From the NCBI GenBank assembly GCA_031254035.1, contig JAIRVF010000068.1, forward strand, positions 1-37,362: a stretch of 37,362 nucleotides of DNA, in the 5' to 3' direction. A program made the position numbers and the translations under genes. Under the pieces are notes generated by a model. It saw nothing but the letters and a program-made list of their open reading frames with translations, ran no database searches and had not been told where the DNA came from. Numbering within the stretch: position 1 is the stretch's first letter; the number at the start of each line of letters is the position of its first letter. Shown here one piece after another: positions 34,537 to 37,362 of this stretch. The DNA comes from Paenibacillus sp. GTDB lineage: Bacteria; Bacillota; Bacilli; Paenibacillales; Paenibacillaceae.

Positions 34537-34562
34537 CAAAAAAGCCGCCCCTACGGGCGGCT
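34537..34562 (-). terminator. Rho-independent terminator after the ugpC-type gene
   Basis: AGCCGCCC and GGGCGGCT pair perfectly around a 4-nt loop. On the minus strand a run of T follows at 34543-34537. It lies about 25 bp past the stop of the ATPase gene and separates it from hprK. Confidence 0.9.
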
Positions 34563-34585
34563 TGGTTTCAGGCATACCGCCTGGA

Positions 34586-35710
34586 TTAGTCCGTCAACAA
34601 CACATTCAGTTCAGTCTCTTTGTCGAAGATATGAATTTTGTTCATATCAACTGCAAGGCGAACGCTGCTGCCATCACGAGTATTGGAACGTCCGTCTACA
34701 CGGGCAATGACAGTGTCACTGCCAACGCCGCTCAGGTAGAGGAGCATTTCATGACCAAGGTTTTCTGTTACATCTACATGAGAAGTAAAGATCGTGTTTG
34801 GAGAAGCTTCCATGAAGACTGGCTCTTCGTGGATATCTTCCGGACGTACGCCCATGACCACTTCTTTACCGATAAGACCTTTACTTTTCAAAAGTTGCGC
34901 TTTGCCACCTGGAACTTCAACGTCCAGTCCTTCAGTACGGAAACGTACAGCACCGCCTGACTCGGAAAGGGTACCTGTAATGAAGTTCATTGTAGGGGAA
35001 CCGATAAAGCCAGCAACAAACAGGTTTCTTGGGCTGTTGTAAAGCTCTTCCGGAGAAGCGGCCTGTTGAATAATGCCGTCATGCATAACAACGATCCGAT
35101 CACCCATTGTCATAGCTTCTGTTTGGTCGTGTGTTACGTAGATACAAGTCGTTTCAAGACGTTTAACCAGTTTCGTGATCTCAGCACGCATCTGACCACG
35201 AAGTTTAGCATCCAAGTTGGAAAGCGGTTCGTCCATCAGGAAGACTTGAGGATCACGCACGATCGCACGGCCCAAGGCAACACGCTGACGCTGACCACCG
35301 GAAAGTGCTTTCGGCTTACGGTCCAGCAAATGCTCGATATCGAGGATTTTAGCTGCTTCACGAACACGTTTGTCAATTTCGTCTTTCTTTACTTTACGCA
35401 GTTTCAGACCAAATGCCATGTTTTGATATACGTTCATATGTGGATACAACGCATAAGATTGGAATACCATCGCGATATCGCGGTCTTTAGGAGCAACGTC
35501 GTTCACGACGCGGTCACCGATATAAAGTTTTCCCTCAGAAATCTCTTCGAGACCTGCGATCATACGAAGAGTCGTGGATTTACCGCAACCTGAAGGTCCT
35601 ACCAGAACCAGAAACTCTTTGTCTTGAATGTCAAGGCTGATATCCTTAACCGTTGCTTTGTCGGAACCCGGATATTTTTTGATAATATTCTCTAAACGTA
35701 CACCTGCCAT
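34586..35710 (-). CDS. ugpC: Sugar ABC transporter ATPase, UgpC/MsmX type
   Basis: The 374-residue ATPase has Walker [12 protein letters not shown] (about 38-46), signature [16 protein letters not shown], Walker [18 protein letters not shown], switch His in VTHDQTEAM, and a C-terminal TOBE/OB region ([13 protein letters not shown]). In B. subtilis MsmX is a multitask ATPase that powers several sugar importers whose operons lack their own ATPase, and this gene too stands alone without permease or binding protein. AGGGGGC precedes the ATG. Confidence 0.93.
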   Translation of the reverse strand: MAGVRLENIIKKYPGSDKATVKDISLDIQDKEFLVLVGPSGCGKSTTLRMIAGLEEISEGKLYIGDRVVNDVAPKDRDIAMVFQSYALYPHMNVYQNMAFGLKLRKVKKDEIDKRVREAAKILDIEHLLDRKPKALSGGQRQRVALGRAIVRDPQVFLMDEPLSNLDAKLRGQMRAEITKLVKRLETTCIYVTHDQTEAMTMGDRIVVMHDGIIQQAASPEELYNSPRNLFVAGFIGSPTMNFITGTLSESGGAVRFRTEGLDVEVPGGKAQLLKSKGLIGKEVVMGVRPEDIHEEPVFMEASPNTIFTSHVDVTENLGHEMLLYLSGVGSDTVIARVDGRSNTRDGSSVRLAVDMNKIHIFDKETELNVLLTD

Positions 35711-35814
35711 GAGATTTGCCCCCTAAAGTGTATATTATGAAATCGAATACAATTTTATAGTAATATAATAACCAACATCTTGCAGACTGGCTATACACAA
35801 ACTGCACAAAAAAC

Positions 35815-36963
35815 CTATTTTCTTTTCGTTACTTTATACAATAACATCGTCAGCTTCACTAAAACCGCATCACCAAAGCTTCTAACGTCCAGTCCAGTCT
35901 CCTGTTTGATCTTATCAAGGCGGTATAAAAGTGTGTTCCGGTGAATATATAACCGTTTGGCTGTTTCACTTACATTACAGTCCAGCTGGAAAAAGGTTTC
36001 AAGCGTAGAAAACGTCTCATTGTCGGAAAATAACGTACCATAATCACCCGCCTGCTCCAAAAAAAGCCTGCGCTGATCTACCGGAATACTGTAAATCAAC
36101 TGCTCCAATAGAAGTTCCCACGGAAAATGGACATGCTTCGCAACTTGAAAGGTTTTTCCCAGAAAAATAGTCTTTCTCAGAAGTCCTACCGTGGAAGGAA
36201 GCGACTTCACTGGTGAAAAAGAAGGTGCGACGGACAAGTGAAAGGTCCCGCCCCATTCGTTCGCAATCAGTTCGTACAACCCCATACTAAATGCGGACAG
36301 CATATCGTTCTCTGCTTCGGAATGCTCCTCTTCCTTCTCGTCTCCTGTCCCGATGACCAGTTCCTTTTTAGCTAGCACGAGCCACTCGTGACTCTTCAAA
36401 GGTACAAGTACAACCTCCCCGTCAAAGTAGCTCTTCAGCAGCTTCTTCAGCTGAACACGACTCACCTCGGCAGCATGAGCACTCTCGCATGTCAGCAGAA
36501 AAGGTATCATCTCACCGTTCAAACGCCGTTTAAGATCGAATTCATCCGGAATATCACTGTCTCCCCGTTCCTGATCAAGCTGCTCTACAATCCAAGCACT
36601 AAAGCGAAGAATTTCACGTTCCTCCTCACCTTGCACCTGAAGAGGTTCTTTGTTCTGAGGATTGATCTGGGAAACCAATAGCTCGATCAACTGCGTAACC
36701 TCGGCACTAAGTTCACGCATAGGAGCCTCTAGAACATAGATGTGCCCATTCTTTTGATACATGGGATACCAGATACTATCATCTACTATTACTGAAGCTT
36801 TCAGATTCCGTTTAGACGTTCCTGAATAATCACTTTTGCCTCTTTTCGATGATTCATGTTCGGCTAATACGATTTCGGACTGCTGTTTGGTCAACTGTTT
36901 GATGCGCAAAGGCGCTCCGACGATCTGCTCCAACTTGATACGTAATGTCTCCATCTCCACCAT
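35815..36963 (-). CDS. PucR/CdaR-type transcriptional regulator
   Basis: The product of about 382 residues ends with the PucR-type helix-turn-helix (HTH_30): ETFFQLDCNVSETAKRLYIH followed by RNTLLYRLDKIKQETGLD. The N-terminal half carries no recognisable PucR, GAF or sugar-binding domain; it has a middle segment of the GGDEF-like type found in such proteins (residues about 150-290). Several in-frame ATG codons occur; I take 36961-36963 because GGTGG lies 9 nt before it, while 36970-36972 has no spacer and 36955-36957 is also possible. It lies between the tRNA cluster and the UgpC-type ATPase. Target and ligand are unknown. Confidence 0.8.
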   Translation of the reverse strand: MVEMETLRIKLEQIVGAPLRIKQLTKQQSEIVLAEHESSKRGKSDYSGTSKRNLKASVIVDDSIWYPMYQKNGHIYVLEAPMRELSAEVTQLIELLVSQINPQNKEPLQVQGEEEREILRFSAWIVEQLDQERGDSDIPDEFDLKRRLNGEMIPFLLTCESAHAAEVSRVQLKKLLKSYFDGEVVLVPLKSHEWLVLAKKELVIGTGDEKEEEHSEAENDMLSAFSMGLYELIANEWGGTFHLSVAPSFSPVKSLPSTVGLLRKTIFLGKTFQVAKHVHFPWELLLEQLIYSIPVDQRRLFLEQAGDYGTLFSDNETFSTLETFFQLDCNVSETAKRLYIHRNTLLYRLDKIKQETGLDVRSFGDAVLVKLTMLLYKVTKRK

Positions 36964-37126
36964 CGACGTCATCCACCACTTTGCCGTTTTTGTTTCCTAT
37001 TTTAGCACATTACGAACCAAATTCCGAAGGTCGCCGAAATTACTCCTTTTGTTGCTTCCCTGGCATCCGTGTTTCGATTCATTTTTTCCACTCAATTGAA
37101 TAAGATATATACATAAGAAAAACAAG

Positions 37127-37157
37127 AAGACCATCAACCGCAATGGTCAATGGTCTT
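37127..37157 (-). terminator. Probable terminator of the tRNA cluster
   Basis: AAGACCAT and ATGGTCTT pair perfectly around a 15-nt loop. On the minus strand the stem is followed by CTTGTTTTTC. It lies just past the tRNA-Lys gene on the minus strand. Confidence 0.65.
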
Positions 37158-37161
37158 TGGA

Positions 37162-37234
37162 TGAGCCATGAAGGACTCGAACCTTCGACACCCTGATTAA
37201 AAGTCAGGTGCTCTACCAACTGAGCTAATGGCTC
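37162..37234 (-). tRNA. tRNA-Lys (UUU)
   Basis: On the minus strand the 73-nt sequence starts GAGCCATTAGCTCAGTTGGT and has the anticodon loop CTTTTAA with anticodon UUU, the T arm GAAGGTTCGAGTCCTTC and an acceptor stem GAGCCAT/ATGGCTC. CCA is not encoded. Confidence 0.97.
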
Positions 37235-37244
37235 ATAAGACTTA

Positions 37245-37326
37245 TGGAGGCTGATGGATTCGAACCACCGAACTCGTAGAGAGCAGATTTACAGTCTGCC
37301 GTGTTTAGCCACTTCACTAAGCCTCC
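37245..37326 (-). tRNA. tRNA-Tyr (GUA)
   Basis: An 82-nt gene on the minus strand with the acceptor stem GGAGGCT/AGCCTCC, anticodon loop CTGTAAA with anticodon GUA, a long variable arm (class II) and the T arm GGTGGTTCGAATCCATC. CCA is not encoded. It is 10 bp upstream of tRNA-Lys in transcription order. Confidence 0.97.
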
Positions 37327-37334
37327 ATATAAGG

Positions 37335-37362
37335 TGGCTCGGGACGGAATCGAACCGCCGAC
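37335..37362 (-). tRNA. 3' part of a tRNA, probably tRNA-Phe (cut by the window edge)
   Basis: The minus strand reads GTCGGCGGTTCGATTCCGTC followed by CCGAGCCA: a T arm and the 3' acceptor strand. The same ending is known from B. subtilis tRNA-Phe. The anticodon lies outside the window, so the identity is a recollection and not directly visible. Confidence 0.7.

Overview
The window looks like a chromosomal segment of a Paenibacillus-like member of the Bacillales. The gene order hprK-lgt-ppaX-(YvoF-type acetyltransferase)-hisZGDBHAF-hisIE, the neighbouring trxB and TPR gene, and the rapZ-yvcK-whiA-HPr block all follow the arrangement known from Bacillus subtilis. Further signs are Gram-positive Shine-Dalgarno sites, many GTG and TTG starts, and an HPr kinase. 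I see no transposase, integrase, phage gene or CRISPR array. Almost every gene is on the minus strand; the exceptions are a gene tail at the left edge and one four-gene operon at 13.5-17.0 kb.

Left part (1-8.7 kb): the end of a plus-strand gene, followed by a mirrored array of four 20-bp motifs and a terminator; a secreted or membrane-anchored copper-amine-oxidase-N/RsiV-like protein; the polyamine importer operon potABCD, which is preceded by a short, structured leader ending in an intrinsic terminator; an exported SIMPL-domain protein; and a six-helix methyl-accepting chemotaxis-type receptor without a Cache domain.

Middle part (8.9-20.6 kb): rapZ-yvcK-whiA and an HPr-family protein, with glucokinase upstream, form a carbon and cell-envelope control block. 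A divergent plus-strand operon encodes an ABC exporter (ATPase and permease) followed by a DesK/NarL-type two-component system, the architecture of B. subtilis YvfRSTU. After it comes about 0.7 kb of non-coding DNA packed with degenerate repeats, then trxB and a large TPR protein ending in a helix-turn-helix.

Histidine operon (20.8-29.5 kb, minus strand): hisZ-hisG-hisD-hisB-hisH-hisA-hisF-hisIE-hisJ-prs. It covers PRPP supply and every histidine step except the HisC aminotransferase, which is not in the window. The short HisG needs HisZ. HisB is a stand-alone dehydratase, so the PHP phosphatase HisJ supplies the missing phosphatase step. The terminal prs is a diverged PRPP synthetase paralogue. 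A dispersed repeat sits between hisF and hisA.

Right part (29.7-37.4 kb): an integral-membrane acyltransferase, then hprK-lgt-ppaX-acetyltransferase (HPr kinase, prolipoprotein diacylglyceryl transferase, pyrophosphatase), then a UgpC/MsmX-type sugar ABC ATPase, a PucR/CdaR-type regulator, and a tRNA cluster (Lys, Tyr and a cut-off probable Phe) running off the edge. HprK, PpaX and the HPr-family protein are linked: HprK makes and removes P-Ser-HPr, and PpaX removes the pyrophosphate produced by dephosphorylation.

All calls come from reading the sequence. No database or folding program was run.
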